Shown here one piece after another: positions 1 through 6,451 of a stretch of DNA of 6,646 nucleotides. Position 1 is the stretch's first letter. Each line of letters opens with the position of its first letter. The DNA comes from Vampirovibrionales bacterium (GTDB lineage: Bacteria > Cyanobacteriota > Vampirovibrionia > Vampirovibrionales > JAJTHC01). The position numbers were made by a program, and so were the translations under genes. The notes beneath the pieces are model-generated. The model was not told the origin of the DNA, did not search any database, and was given only the letters and a program-made list of their open reading frames with translations. Where the stretch lies: contig JAJTHC010000267.1 of NCBI GenBank assembly GCA_021299615.1, positions 1 through 6,646 of the forward strand. Direction: 5' to 3'.

Positions 1-1859
1 GCGTGCAATCCGCAAACGCCTCGAATGACTTCAATACAGTTGGTAAACTTGGTTTGCACAAGCTTTAAATGACGCAATAGGGCTTCAATTTCAGCGGTGT
101 TTTTGACTTTTTTGAGTCGCCACGCCCAATGGCACGCCCCTGCGGCATAAAGGCGTTGAATGTCTTCAGATTCAGTAAAGGTGAGCGAAAGCGTGTTCAA
201 CACATTCCAAAACCGCTCTGTTTTGTCGAGTAATTCCACTTTATTGCGATGTTCAATACCCAATAAGGCGTATTCACATACAAATAAGGCGTGTTCAGGC
301 AATAGTATATCTTTAAACTCGCTTAGATTTTCCGCCCATTCTAAACGCTTGGCGAAACTACCGTAATCATGCAAGCGAATATCCAACTGCCCTAACTGAT
401 ACAATAAAGTCGTCAACTGTTGCAGAAAATACGGAGAGGTTGGTTGCACATGACGATTTTCGACGCCATCTAAAATCAAGCGACGGGCTTCATGTTCGAT
501 GCACTGAAACACCAAGTCATGATGCAGAAACTGGGCTTGTCTCATGCCCCACAAGCCGTTGCGACACGCTGCGGCTGCCACTTCCTTAAAGCCAAAGATC
601 ATGGGGTAATGGGCTTCAAAGGTGTGAATATCACTCAACAATTGAGGCAAGGCTTCCAACTGCCCTTTTTGAGCATAGACCCACGCTAAATTGACCGCTG
701 CCCACGCACATTGTTCAAAAAATTGAATGGGATGCCCCTTGGCATTCGCCGCCATTTCACAGAGTTGGTCGTAAACCACTTGCACATCTTCAATCGATTC
801 TTTGCCTGTATGCGTCCAAATGACGTTCATGCCGAGCTTGCCTAAAAGCATCAAAACTTCAGGGTGATCATAATGATTGCCCCGTGTCACAAAGCGATGA
901 GCCAACTGCCACAAGCGTAAAGACGGTTGCAACTGTCCTTCATTCCCGTAACTTTGAGCCATGCTAATGGCCCCGTTAATGAAATGACGTACCATCACCG
1001 AATTTTCAACATTGCTGTCCACCAAGTTGTACAAGTCCCGTTGTAATTGCAGGGTCTTGGGTTTGGAAGGATGCTCTCGGCTGAGCCAAATGAGCAGTTC
1101 GGCTCCCTTGGCGTGATCTTCCAGCACCTGCTGGTTGCCTTTGGCGAGTTCTTCATCCACAAAGCAAATATCTTCGTACAACAATCGAGCATTACGCACA
1201 TTTTGCTTGTGAGCATAGATTTCCGTTAGCATGAGCGACACATGCGACCATTGTTCTAAATACGGCACACGTTTTTCGCCTTGATAGCTATAGCCTGCCT
1301 TTTTAAGATAGCGGTGATTTTTATGAGCCGTGTCAATATCTTGATCAATCAAAGCGTATTGAGCGTGCAAATTTAAGGCTTCGGCAAGCGATTCGTGAAA
1401 AGTGACATCTTCTAGCATGAAGCCGTCGATGTTGCTGGTGAAGTGGTCGAGCTTTTCCCACCATTCGCTTAAATTGGGAATGTTGCCAAAAGTCATCAGG
1501 ACTTCCATGCTGATTTGCAACACAAATAAGCGTTCACGATCTCGCATACAAAGCTTGTAAAGGGCTTCAAAGGTATCCATGACGGCATCGACTTGCTTTT
1601 CGTCGAGGTCTTCGTTGCCTTTCCCGTTCCAGTTCATATCGCTGTAATCTTGGGTGTCTAACCCTTGGTAGATGAGCCATGTTGCCATTTGGCGTTCGCT
1701 TAAGCGACTTTCAAAGGGAAAGACGGCTTCCATGCGTTTAAGCAGGGTAAGTTCCCGTTCTTTGAGTGGGGTGAGGACTTCACGTTGCCATGTACTGGAA
1801 TCAACGAAAATCCAGTCTTCAAAGGGATTGACGGCTTTATGGGATGCTGACATCATCAT
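1..1859 (-). CDS. Large alpha-helical, TPR-like protein of unknown function (3' end outside the window)
   Basis: I do not recognise this protein. The frame is open for 619 codons, from the ATG at 1859 to the left window edge, with no stop or frameshift. The start is the first of three consecutive ATGs. AGGAG (1868-1872) sits 8 nt upstream, and the frame has no other start codon back to a stop at 1911-1913. The product begins MMMSASHKAVNPFEDW and shows no signal peptide or membrane segment, so it is probably cytoplasmic. It is rich in Trp, Leu, Ala and His and looks entirely helical. Several stretches resemble degenerate TPR units, for example residues 386-412 (LAWVYAQKGQLEALPQLL) and 200-230. 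An acidic segment, NGKGNEDLDEKQ, lies near residues 78-89. A scaffold or interaction role is inference from the helical-repeat look. The gene lies 187 bp downstream of the antiporter gene, so it is probably a separate unit. Certainty of coding is high; function is unknown. Confidence 0.88.
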   Translation of the reverse strand, partial: MMMSASHKAVNPFEDWIFVDSSTWQREVLTPLKERELTLLKRMEAVFPFESRLSERQMATWLIYQGLDTQDYSDMNWNGKGNEDLDEKQVDAVMDTFEALYKLCMRDRERLFVLQISMEVLMTFGNIPNLSEWWEKLDHFTSNIDGFMLEDVTFHESLAEALNLHAQYALIDQDIDTAHKNHRYLKKAGYSYQGEKRVPYLEQWSHVSLMLTEIYAHKQNVRNARLLYEDICFVDEELAKGNQQVLEDHAKGAELLIWLSREHPSKPKTLQLQRDLYNLVDSNVENSVMVRHFINGAISMAQSYGNEGQLQPSLRLWQLAHRFVTRGNHYDHPEVLMLLGKLGMNVIWTHTGKESIEDVQVVYDQLCEMAANAKGHPIQFFEQCAWAAVNLAWVYAQKGQLEALPQLLSDIHTFEAHYPMIFGFKEVAAAACRNGLWGMRQAQFLHHDLVFQCIEHEARRLILDGVENRHVQPTSPYFLQQLTTLLYQLGQLDIRLHDYGSFAKRLEWAENLSEFKDILLPEHALFVCEYALLGIEHRNKVELLDKTERFWNVLNTLSLTFTESEDIQRLYAAGACHWAWRLKKVKNTAEIEALLRHLKLVQTKFTNCIEVIRGVCGLH

Positions 1860-1867
1860 GCGAACGA

Positions 1868-1872
1868 CTCCT
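1868..1872 (-). promoter_or_regulatory. Ribosome binding site of the helical-repeat gene
   Basis: The minus strand reads AGGAG here, 8 nt before the first of three tandem ATGs at 1859. This spacing favours the first ATG; the second and third would lie 11 and 14 nt away. It supports coding of the large frame that follows. Confidence 0.7.
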
Positions 1873-1929
1873 ATGCCCTTGTCTGCACATGCAACGGTGA
1901 GGGTTTCGTTTCAGGTGTCGTGCTTTTAA

Positions 1930-1953
1930 GGGGGCGTCTTGATCGTCGTCCCC
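1930..1953 (-). other. GC-rich imperfect hairpin in the leader of the helical-repeat gene
   Basis: On the minus strand GGGGACG is followed, after a 10-nt loop, by CGCCCCC. They pair as GGGG/CCCC and CG/CG around one A-C mismatch. No T-run follows on either strand, so it is unlikely to be an intrinsic terminator. It lies about 70 nt before the start codon and would be in the 5' untranslated region if transcription starts in or beyond repeat copy A. A regulatory role is inference only. Confidence 0.35.
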
Positions 1954-1957
1954 TATC

Positions 1958-2002
1958 TATAGTATTCGCTAGCTATAGCCAAGTTTAGAGTTTTCTGTAC
2001 TT
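1958..2002 (+). repeat. Dispersed intergenic repeat, copy A (45 bp, fullest copy)
   Basis: The right 29 bp (1974-2002: TATAGCCAAGTTTAG, then AGTTTTCTGTACTT) match 6452-6480 with one mismatch. The left 30 bp (1958-1987) match 4831-4860 at 27 of 30 positions. The three copies have the same orientation. This copy lies in the 187-bp gap between the antiporter stop codon and the helical-repeat gene. It contains GCTAGC and two CTATAG palindromes. It could be an insertion-sequence end or solo remnant, because copy B sits beside a transposase, or a conserved promoter/operator. Confidence 0.8.
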
Positions 2003-2046
2003 GTCTCTTCGTTGTCGCTCGGGTTCTCGATGTGCTTATGGTCGTA

Positions 2047-3114
2047 TTACAACAACGGTGAAACAACCTGCCATACGAAGATACCATAGGCAATCCCACC
2101 TAGCATCATGACAAATGGTGAACCATTCTTACCACAACGAAACAATAAGGCGGTAATTACGATAGAAGATAACAAACATAAGAAAATACTGAGCTGAGCT
2201 TCAGAATTAAAGACCCACGGGGTAAACGCCACCCCAACCGCAACAGGAATACAACTTTGAAAAACCATCGCTCCTGTTAGATTACCAATGGCAAGGGTGT
2301 CTTTGTGATGCCCTAGCCAGACAACGCTATTGAACTTTTCAGGCAATTCGGTCGCAATGGGGATGATAATCAAACTCAAAATCATCGCATTGAGGTGGAG
2401 CTTTTCAGAAATATGTTGAATCTCATGCACAAATAAATGGGCTAATCCCACAATGCCGAGTAAGCCTAGAATGGTTTGAATGACCACTCGCTTCATACAG
2501 GGTTCTTCCGCTTTGGGATCCAAAAACAAGGGATCCAACTCATGTCCTTCAGAATCTTTGTGATCATGAGCATCAAGGGGGGCATGAGGGGCTGAAAGCG
2601 TTTGCTTCAAATAAAGGGCATACACGCCCAACAAGGCAATTGCCACAATCCATTTGAAGTGAAGCAGATTTGCAGGCAAAAATGCTGCGGCAATGGCAAG
2701 TCCATACGCCACGAAAAAATAGCCCTTGTCTCGGAAGAACTGCGAACGATCGATAACCAATTCTAAGGAACGCTTACCCATAAGGTGATACACCACAATC
2801 GCTAAACCACTGACGAACATGGCGAGTGTCGCCAGCATGAAGGGGGCACCTAGAATGGCACCCAAGCCAATTTCTTCCCCTGCGTGAACGCTCATACCAC
2901 CATTTTTTCCAGCGGAAAGAACGCCTGTTACAATGGCAACAATCGGCACAATGGTTTCAGGTAAGGCGGTTCCCACGGCAGCCAGTACGGATCCCACCGC
3001 TCCCGCACTAAGGTTAAGCTTTTCACCCAGCCATTCAATGGCATTGGTAAACACATTACACGCCAATACAATGGAAATAAGCAATACGAGTATCATCACA
3101 ATATCTAAAAGCAT
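2047..3114 (-). CDS. Sodium/calcium-exchanger-type membrane antiporter (CaCA family, YrbG-like)
   Basis: The product is 355 aa, with about ten hydrophobic helices in two halves. It probably sits in the cytoplasmic membrane and exchanges Ca2+ or a similar cation against Na+ or H+. The two halves carry the CaCA alpha-repeat signature: GTALPE at residues 48-53 (Glu53) and ATELPEK at 254-260 (Glu257). The second is followed by GNLTGAMVFQS at 277-287. A polar loop at about 172-205 joins the halves and is rich in His and Asp (HAPLDAHDHKDSEGHELD). The start is the ATG at 3114, with AAGGA 6 nt upstream. An in-frame TTG at 3135 would add seven residues but lies upstream of that ribosome site. Helices that usually read GSN-IFN here read GAPF and GAMVFQ, so ion selectivity may differ from classical members. 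Family is fairly certain; substrate is not. It is probably transcribed on its own. Confidence 0.9.
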   Translation of the reverse strand: MLLDIVMILVLLISIVLACNVFTNAIEWLGEKLNLSAGAVGSVLAAVGTALPETIVPIVAIVTGVLSAGKNGGMSVHAGEEIGLGAILGAPFMLATLAMFVSGLAIVVYHLMGKRSLELVIDRSQFFRDKGYFFVAYGLAIAAAFLPANLLHFKWIVAIALLGVYALYLKQTLSAPHAPLDAHDHKDSEGHELDPLFLDPKAEEPCMKRVVIQTILGLLGIVGLAHLFVHEIQHISEKLHLNAMILSLIIIPIATELPEKFNSVVWLGHHKDTLAIGNLTGAMVFQSCIPVAVGVAFTPWVFNSEAQLSIFLCLLSSIVITALLFRCGKNGSPFVMMLGGIAYGIFVWQVVSPLL

Positions 3115-3120
3115 GAGAAA

Positions 3121-3125
3121 TCCTT
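3121..3125 (-). promoter_or_regulatory. Ribosome binding site that fixes the antiporter start at 3114
   Basis: AAGGA on the minus strand lies 6 nt before the ATG at 3112-3114. The longer frame would begin with TTG at 3135, upstream of this site, and has no comparable purine-rich stretch at the right distance. The ATG is therefore preferred and gives a 355-residue protein. Confidence 0.7.
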
Positions 3126-3138
3126 CTTCGAACAATTG

Positions 3139-3152
3139 AGGTATTTTTACCT
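3139..3152. other. Short perfect inverted repeat upstream of the antiporter gene
   Basis: AGGTA and TACCT flank a TTTT spacer, giving a 5-bp perfect dyad 24 bp before the antiporter ATG. It may be an operator half-site pair or a small hairpin in the leader. I found no convincing sigma-70 promoter in this 172-bp gap, so its position relative to the transcription start is unknown. Confidence 0.3.
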
Positions 3153-3282
3153 AATTTAATCACAACGTAGTGTTATTAAAGCACGAAAATCTGCTTTGTG
3201 TAGCCTTCTGTCGAAAAGAAGATCGCATGGATGAATAAAGGAAACCTACATTTTGCTAAAAATGAACAATCTCATTCGAAAA

Positions 3283-3294
3283 CCGTTTAAACGG
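3283..3294 (-). terminator. Possible weak terminator overlapping the pgi stop codon
   Basis: CCGTTTAAACGG is a perfect 12-bp palindrome that contains the pgi TAA. On the minus strand it is followed by TTTTCG. As RNA it could fold into a 4-bp stem with a TTAA loop and a short U-run. The stem is short for an intrinsic terminator, so confidence is low, but no better candidate follows pgi. Confidence 0.3.
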
Positions 3295-4690
3295 CTGAAA
3301 GAGGCACATCCCCTTTGGCTTCAGCAACAAGATGCTCATAGCCCTTGCGTCCCATTAAGGCGTGGGTGTACTGTTTACCCAACTCGACCCCAGGTTGATC
3401 AAACGGATCGATATTAAGAAGGCTTCCTGCAATGGCGGTTTGTACTTCAAAGAAGTACAAGAGCTGAGCGAAGTGATAGGCGTCAATTTTTGGTAAACGC
3501 ACGGTGGCGTTGGGTCGCTGGTTACGAGTGAGGCTCGAACGGGTGGCGATGAACTCGGCGGTCAACAGCTCATGGAAGCCCTTGTTTGCCATGTAAGAAA
3601 GAGCAGACACTTCAGGCAAGCTATTGGGGATAATCGTTTTATTGTCAGGTGTTTCCACTTCAATAAAGGTAAAGACTTTGTCAAACGCGCCTTCATTGTA
3701 AAGCTGGACTTGGCTATGTTGATCCGTGGCACCGACCGCTTTCAACGGCGTAGGTCCAACGTTAATGGTTTCGCCTGTTTTGGACGTTGCTTTACCCAAG
3801 GATTCCGCCCATAACTGCACATACCAATCCGCCACAAAGGCAAGGCGTGTGCTATACGGCATCAAAACAGAAATCGGCTTGCCTGCCTTGTAGTTCAAGA
3901 CTTGGTATAAGGCATTTTGAGCCGCTGGATTCTCTTTCGGATTCGTGTTGGACAAGACGGCTTCGAGATCTTGCAAGCCACGTTGGAATTCGGCGACATC
4001 TAGCCCACAAATCGCCGCAGGGAGTAATCCCACCGCTGAGAAAATGGAAAAGCGTCCGCCGACATCGTCAGGCACTTCAAAGCTGGTGACGTTGAGCCTG
4101 TCTGCTAATTCACGTAGAATACCCGTTTGCTTGTCTGTAGTGAAGACCAAGTGCTTACGCAAGCTTTGTTCAGGGTTTTCAAGGGTTTGATCAAACTTGT
4201 CTTTAAAGAACATAAAGGCGGACATGGTCTCAGCCGTGGTGCCTGATTTAGAAATCACGTTCACCAGCGTACGTTTTAAGTCCACGACATCGCAAAGCCC
4301 TTGAATGACGTCCGCATCGACGTTGTCCACAAAGTGAAAGCGTGGGTAGCCGCCACGTTGTTCGTTGCTTAAATTGTTCCAGTAAGGGTGCAATAAGGCT
4401 TTTAATAGAGCAATCCCACCTAGTGAGGAACCTCCAATACCCAAGACGATGAGGTCGTCGTACTTGCCTTTGGCGGATTCTGCGTAGGATTTCAGTGCAA
4501 ATGCCAAATCTTGATGCTTACCAAGGTTGAGCCATTTCGTCCATGCCCCTTCGGTGTTACGACTTTCGTACAATTCACGAATGGCGGATTCAAGGGCGTT
4601 GTGATGCTTCTGAACTTCAGTATTTAAATCTAAGCCGTGAGTCGTACCCACTTTTTGGACGGACAAATTAGTGAAATCGAAGGTAAGCAT
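3287..4690 (-). CDS. pgi: Glucose-6-phosphate isomerase
   Basis: This enzyme interconverts glucose 6-phosphate and fructose 6-phosphate in the cytoplasm, at the entry to glycolysis and gluconeogenesis. The 467-aa product is complete and of the short bacterial type. Visible motifs in order are GIGGSSLGG at 84-92 and SKSGTTAET at 147-155, the two SIS-domain sugar-phosphate binding loops. Next are GGRFS at 211-215 with Arg213, and QLWAESLGK with catalytic Glu296. DQHSQ at 323-327 supplies His325. The C-terminal signature spans 422-439 and includes FDQPGVELGK with Lys439. The ATG at 4690 is chosen because AAAGGAG lies 6 nt upstream. The upstream gap carries a TATAAT, so pgi can be transcribed independently of radA, which ends 177 bp away. 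All expected catalytic residues are present and nothing suggests truncation. Confidence 0.98.
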   Translation of the reverse strand: MLTFDFTNLSVQKVGTTHGLDLNTEVQKHHNALESAIRELYESRNTEGAWTKWLNLGKHQDLAFALKSYAESAKGKYDDLIVLGIGGSSLGGIALLKALLHPYWNNLSNEQRGGYPRFHFVDNVDADVIQGLCDVVDLKRTLVNVISKSGTTAETMSAFMFFKDKFDQTLENPEQSLRKHLVFTTDKQTGILRELADRLNVTSFEVPDDVGGRFSIFSAVGLLPAAICGLDVAEFQRGLQDLEAVLSNTNPKENPAAQNALYQVLNYKAGKPISVLMPYSTRLAFVADWYVQLWAESLGKATSKTGETINVGPTPLKAVGATDQHSQVQLYNEGAFDKVFTFIEVETPDNKTIIPNSLPEVSALSYMANKGFHELLTAEFIATRSSLTRNQRPNATVRLPKIDAYHFAQLLYFFEVQTAIAGSLLNIDPFDQPGVELGKQYTHALMGRKGYEHLVAEAKGDVPLSAV

Positions 4691-4696
4691 TAGATT

Positions 4697-4703
4697 CTCC
4701 TTT
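4697..4703 (-). promoter_or_regulatory. Strong ribosome binding site of pgi
   Basis: AAAGGAG on the minus strand ends 6 nt before the pgi ATG at 4690. It is the strongest ribosome site in the window, contrasting with radA, which has none. Confidence 0.8.
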
Positions 4704-4728
4704 ATAGATTACGGAATAGCACAAAATT

Positions 4729-4757
4729 ATTATATCTAAAACATAAAATAAAAGTAT
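4729..4757 (-). promoter_or_regulatory. Probable pgi promoter (consensus -10, weak -35)
   Basis: The minus strand has a perfect TATAAT at 4729-4734, in very AT-rich DNA, 38 bp before the pgi ATG. The hexamer 17 bp further upstream (4752-4757) reads ATACTT, a poor match to TTGACA. Predicted transcription start is near 4722, leaving a leader of about 30 nt that includes the ribosome site. The weak -35 would suit activation by a bound regulator. Confidence 0.5.
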
Positions 4758-4761
4758 CTTT

Positions 4762-4789
4762 TTTCATTTTTGCTTCTGGAAAAATGAAA
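4762..4789. other. Perfect 10-bp inverted repeat upstream of pgi
   Basis: TTTCATTTTT (4762-4771) and AAAAATGAAA (4780-4789) are perfect reverse complements separated by 8 nt (GCTTCTGG). The element is immediately upstream of the predicted pgi -35 and about 80 bp after the radA stop. It could be an operator for pgi or a 3' hairpin of the radA transcript. It is AT-only in the outer stem and has no U-run in the radA direction, so it is not a standard intrinsic terminator. Confidence 0.5.
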
Positions 4790-4791
4790 CG

Positions 4792-4820
4792 CATAGTCGA
4801 GTTTAGCTTGTTCTGTGCAG
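4792..4820 (+). repeat. Dispersed intergenic repeat, degenerate copy D
   Basis: This segment begins CATAGTCGAGTTTAG and ends TTCTGTGCAG. It matches copy B (6452-6480) at 21 of 29 positions, with the block CGAGTTTAG identical. It has the same orientation as the other copies and lies 26 bp left of copy C, so the pgi-radA gap holds two partial units in tandem order. Confidence 0.5.
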
Positions 4821-4830
4821 TAGGCTATTT

Positions 4831-4860
4831 TATAGTTTTCGATAGATATAGCCAAGTTTA
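4831..4860 (+). repeat. Dispersed intergenic repeat, copy C (left part only)
   Basis: The 30 bp here match 1958-1987 of copy A at 27 positions, including the shared 14-mer TATAGCCAAGTTTA. Similarity stops at 4860, only 7 bp after the radA stop codon, so the right half seen in copies A and B is missing. GGCTAT (4823-4828) and ATAGCC (4848-4853) form an inverted repeat around most of the copy. Confidence 0.7.
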
Positions 4861-4867
4861 TAATCGC

Positions 4868-6385
4868 TTAATTGGTATAAGCATCCAAACAAGCGGTGAT
4901 GGCGTCTCGAATGTTACGGACGAAATAAAGCTCCACCCCCAAAGGCAATTCCTTCTTCAAGGCATCCACATCGACGGCTTGCGTGCGACCTTGTGGCAAC
5001 GGCAACACGATCCGTGTAAAACCTATTTTCACCGCTTCCATGAGCCGCTCTCTCCACCGACGCACACTGCGGATCTCTCCCGTCAAGCCGATTTCACCCA
5101 TTAAGACCGTGCCTGATTTCACGCTCACGTCTCGTAAGCTGGTGACCAACGCCAACGCCATGCCCAAATCTACCGCAGGCTCGTCAATCTTCATCCCCCC
5201 CACGACGTTAATATACAAGTCTAAATCCGCAAAACTCAAGCCCACCCGACGCTCCAAAACCGCAATCACCTGATGCAAACGATTCGTTTCAACACCATTG
5301 ACTACTCGACGAGGCGACGCATACACGCTTTGCCCAGCCAAGGCTTGCAATTCAATCAATAAGGGACGGCTCCCTTCCAAGCTACAAACGGTCACGCACC
5401 CAGGCACAGGATGCAAGGCAGCATCCGATAAGAAGACTTCAGAGGGATTGAGGACATCTTTCAAGCCACTTTCCTGCATTTCAAACACGCCCATTTCTTG
5501 CGTCGAACCAAAGCGGTTTTTCACCGACCGCAAAAGCCGTAAATCCTTGTAACGCTCGCCTTCAAAGTACAAGACGGCATCCACCATATGTTCCAGTAGC
5601 TTCGGACCCGAAAGCTGACCGTCTTTGGTGACGTGACCGATTAAAAAAGTGGTGATGTTCAGCCCTTTCGCCACTTGCATGAGGGCATTGGCACAGGCTT
5701 TGACTTGGTTGTTGGCGCCTGGTGTGCCAGACACGTTCGCATCCATGAGCGATTGAATGGAATCGACAATCAGCACATCGGGCTTTTCAAGCACGATGGC
5801 TTGCAAAATATTTTGAAGCTTCACTTCTGCCAAAAGCAGAATCTGGCTCGCCCCTTCGAGCTGTAAACGTTCCGCTCGATGCTTAATCTGCACGCCCGAC
5901 TCTTCCCCTGTGACATAAATAACTTTCTTGCCTGTTAACGCCAAGTTGGCGGCGGCTTGAATCATCAGCGTGGATTTGCCAATCCCAGGATCGCCCCCGA
6001 CCAAGATGTAGGCGCCTTGTAGTAAGCCTCCGCCGAGGACACGGTCGAGTTCAGGCATCAGCGTTGAAAAGCGGGGAGCGGTGGACATGTCGACATCCGA
6101 CAAGGGCATGAGCTGGATTTTATCCGTGCTGAAGAGGGGGGCCGTCGACAGGGGACTCGCTCCAAACGACGGCGTGGGGACGTTTCCGCTCCACGACGCT
6201 TCACTTTCAAGATCTAGGTCGCCACGGCTCAAGCTGGCGTAGGCGGGCACTTGCACGACGGACGCAGGGGCTTCGACGACTTCTTGAAAGCTATTCCACG
6301 CACCACAATTATGGCACCGCCCTACATGCACGGCGGATTCATATTCACAGGATTGACAGACATACTTGCGTTTTACTTTTGCCAT
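4868..6385 (-). CDS. radA: DNA repair/recombination protein RadA (Sms)
   Basis: RadA is a RecA-like hexameric helicase that drives branch migration of recombination intermediates and helps DNA repair, acting on DNA in the cytoplasm. The 505-aa product is complete. An N-terminal zinc finger has Cys10, Cys13, Cys24 and Cys27 (CQSC and CHNC). The RecA-type core has Walker A GGDPGIGKST at 130-139 and Walker B VLIVDS at 204-209. The RadA-specific KNRFG motif is at 289-293. The C-terminal Lon-like domain includes DEPAVDLGMALALV at 401-414 and GEIGLTGEIR at 430-439. The length exceeds the usual ~450-460 aa because the linker between zinc finger and core (about residues 34-105) is long and low in complexity. 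The ATG at 6385 has no ribosome site but a near-consensus promoter ending 6 nt upstream, predicting leaderless translation. The transposase gene diverges from it. Confidence 0.98.
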   Translation of the reverse strand: MAKVKRKYVCQSCEYESAVHVGRCHNCGAWNSFQEVVEAPASVVQVPAYASLSRGDLDLESEASWSGNVPTPSFGASPLSTAPLFSTDKIQLMPLSDVDMSTAPRFSTLMPELDRVLGGGLLQGAYILVGGDPGIGKSTLMIQAAANLALTGKKVIYVTGEESGVQIKHRAERLQLEGASQILLLAEVKLQNILQAIVLEKPDVLIVDSIQSLMDANVSGTPGANNQVKACANALMQVAKGLNITTFLIGHVTKDGQLSGPKLLEHMVDAVLYFEGERYKDLRLLRSVKNRFGSTQEMGVFEMQESGLKDVLNPSEVFLSDAALHPVPGCVTVCSLEGSRPLLIELQALAGQSVYASPRRVVNGVETNRLHQVIAVLERRVGLSFADLDLYINVVGGMKIDEPAVDLGMALALVTSLRDVSVKSGTVLMGEIGLTGEIRSVRRWRERLMEAVKIGFTRIVLPLPQGRTQAVDVDALKKELPLGVELYFVRNIRDAITACLDAYTN

Positions 6386-6391
6386 AGCGTT

Positions 6392-6421
6392 ATTATAGAA
6401 GAGAATTAGACTTTAAGTCAA
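6392..6421 (-). promoter_or_regulatory. radA sigma-70 promoter, predicted to yield a leaderless mRNA
   Basis: On the minus strand TTGACT (6416-6421) and a perfect TATAAT (6392-6397) are separated by 18 bp. Six bases, AACGCT, lie between the -10 and the radA ATG, so the usual start point (7 nt after the hexamer) is the A of the ATG. No purine-rich ribosome site exists in this stretch, consistent with a leaderless message. Confidence 0.7.
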
Positions 6422-6451
6422 ATTACTTAAGTTAATCTTTTTTACGCTTCA

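Noticed and set aside
160..1929. Small open frames on both strands (160-366, 492-689, 995-1216, 1047-1229, 1672-1929)
   Set aside because: All are shadows of the continuous minus-strand frame at 1-1859, which has a ribosome site and coherent protein composition.
2041..2050. Minus-strand TAATACGAC resembling the start of a phage T7 promoter
   Set aside because: The match ends after nine bases and it overlaps the antiporter stop codon; there is no phage context.
3115..3135. Seven-residue N-terminal extension of the antiporter from a TTG start at 3135
   Set aside because: The AAGGA site at 3121-3125 lies inside the extension at ideal spacing for the ATG at 3114, and the TTG has no ribosome site of its own.
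3787..4089. Plus-strand open frame of 100 codons opposite pgi
   Set aside because: It is antisense to a fully recognised gene, has unlikely composition for a protein and overlaps another antisense frame at 3945-4190.
4784..5104. Plus-strand open frame of 106 codons starting in the pgi-radA gap
   Set aside because: Most of it is antisense to radA, no ribosome site precedes its ATG, and its start falls within the inverted repeat.
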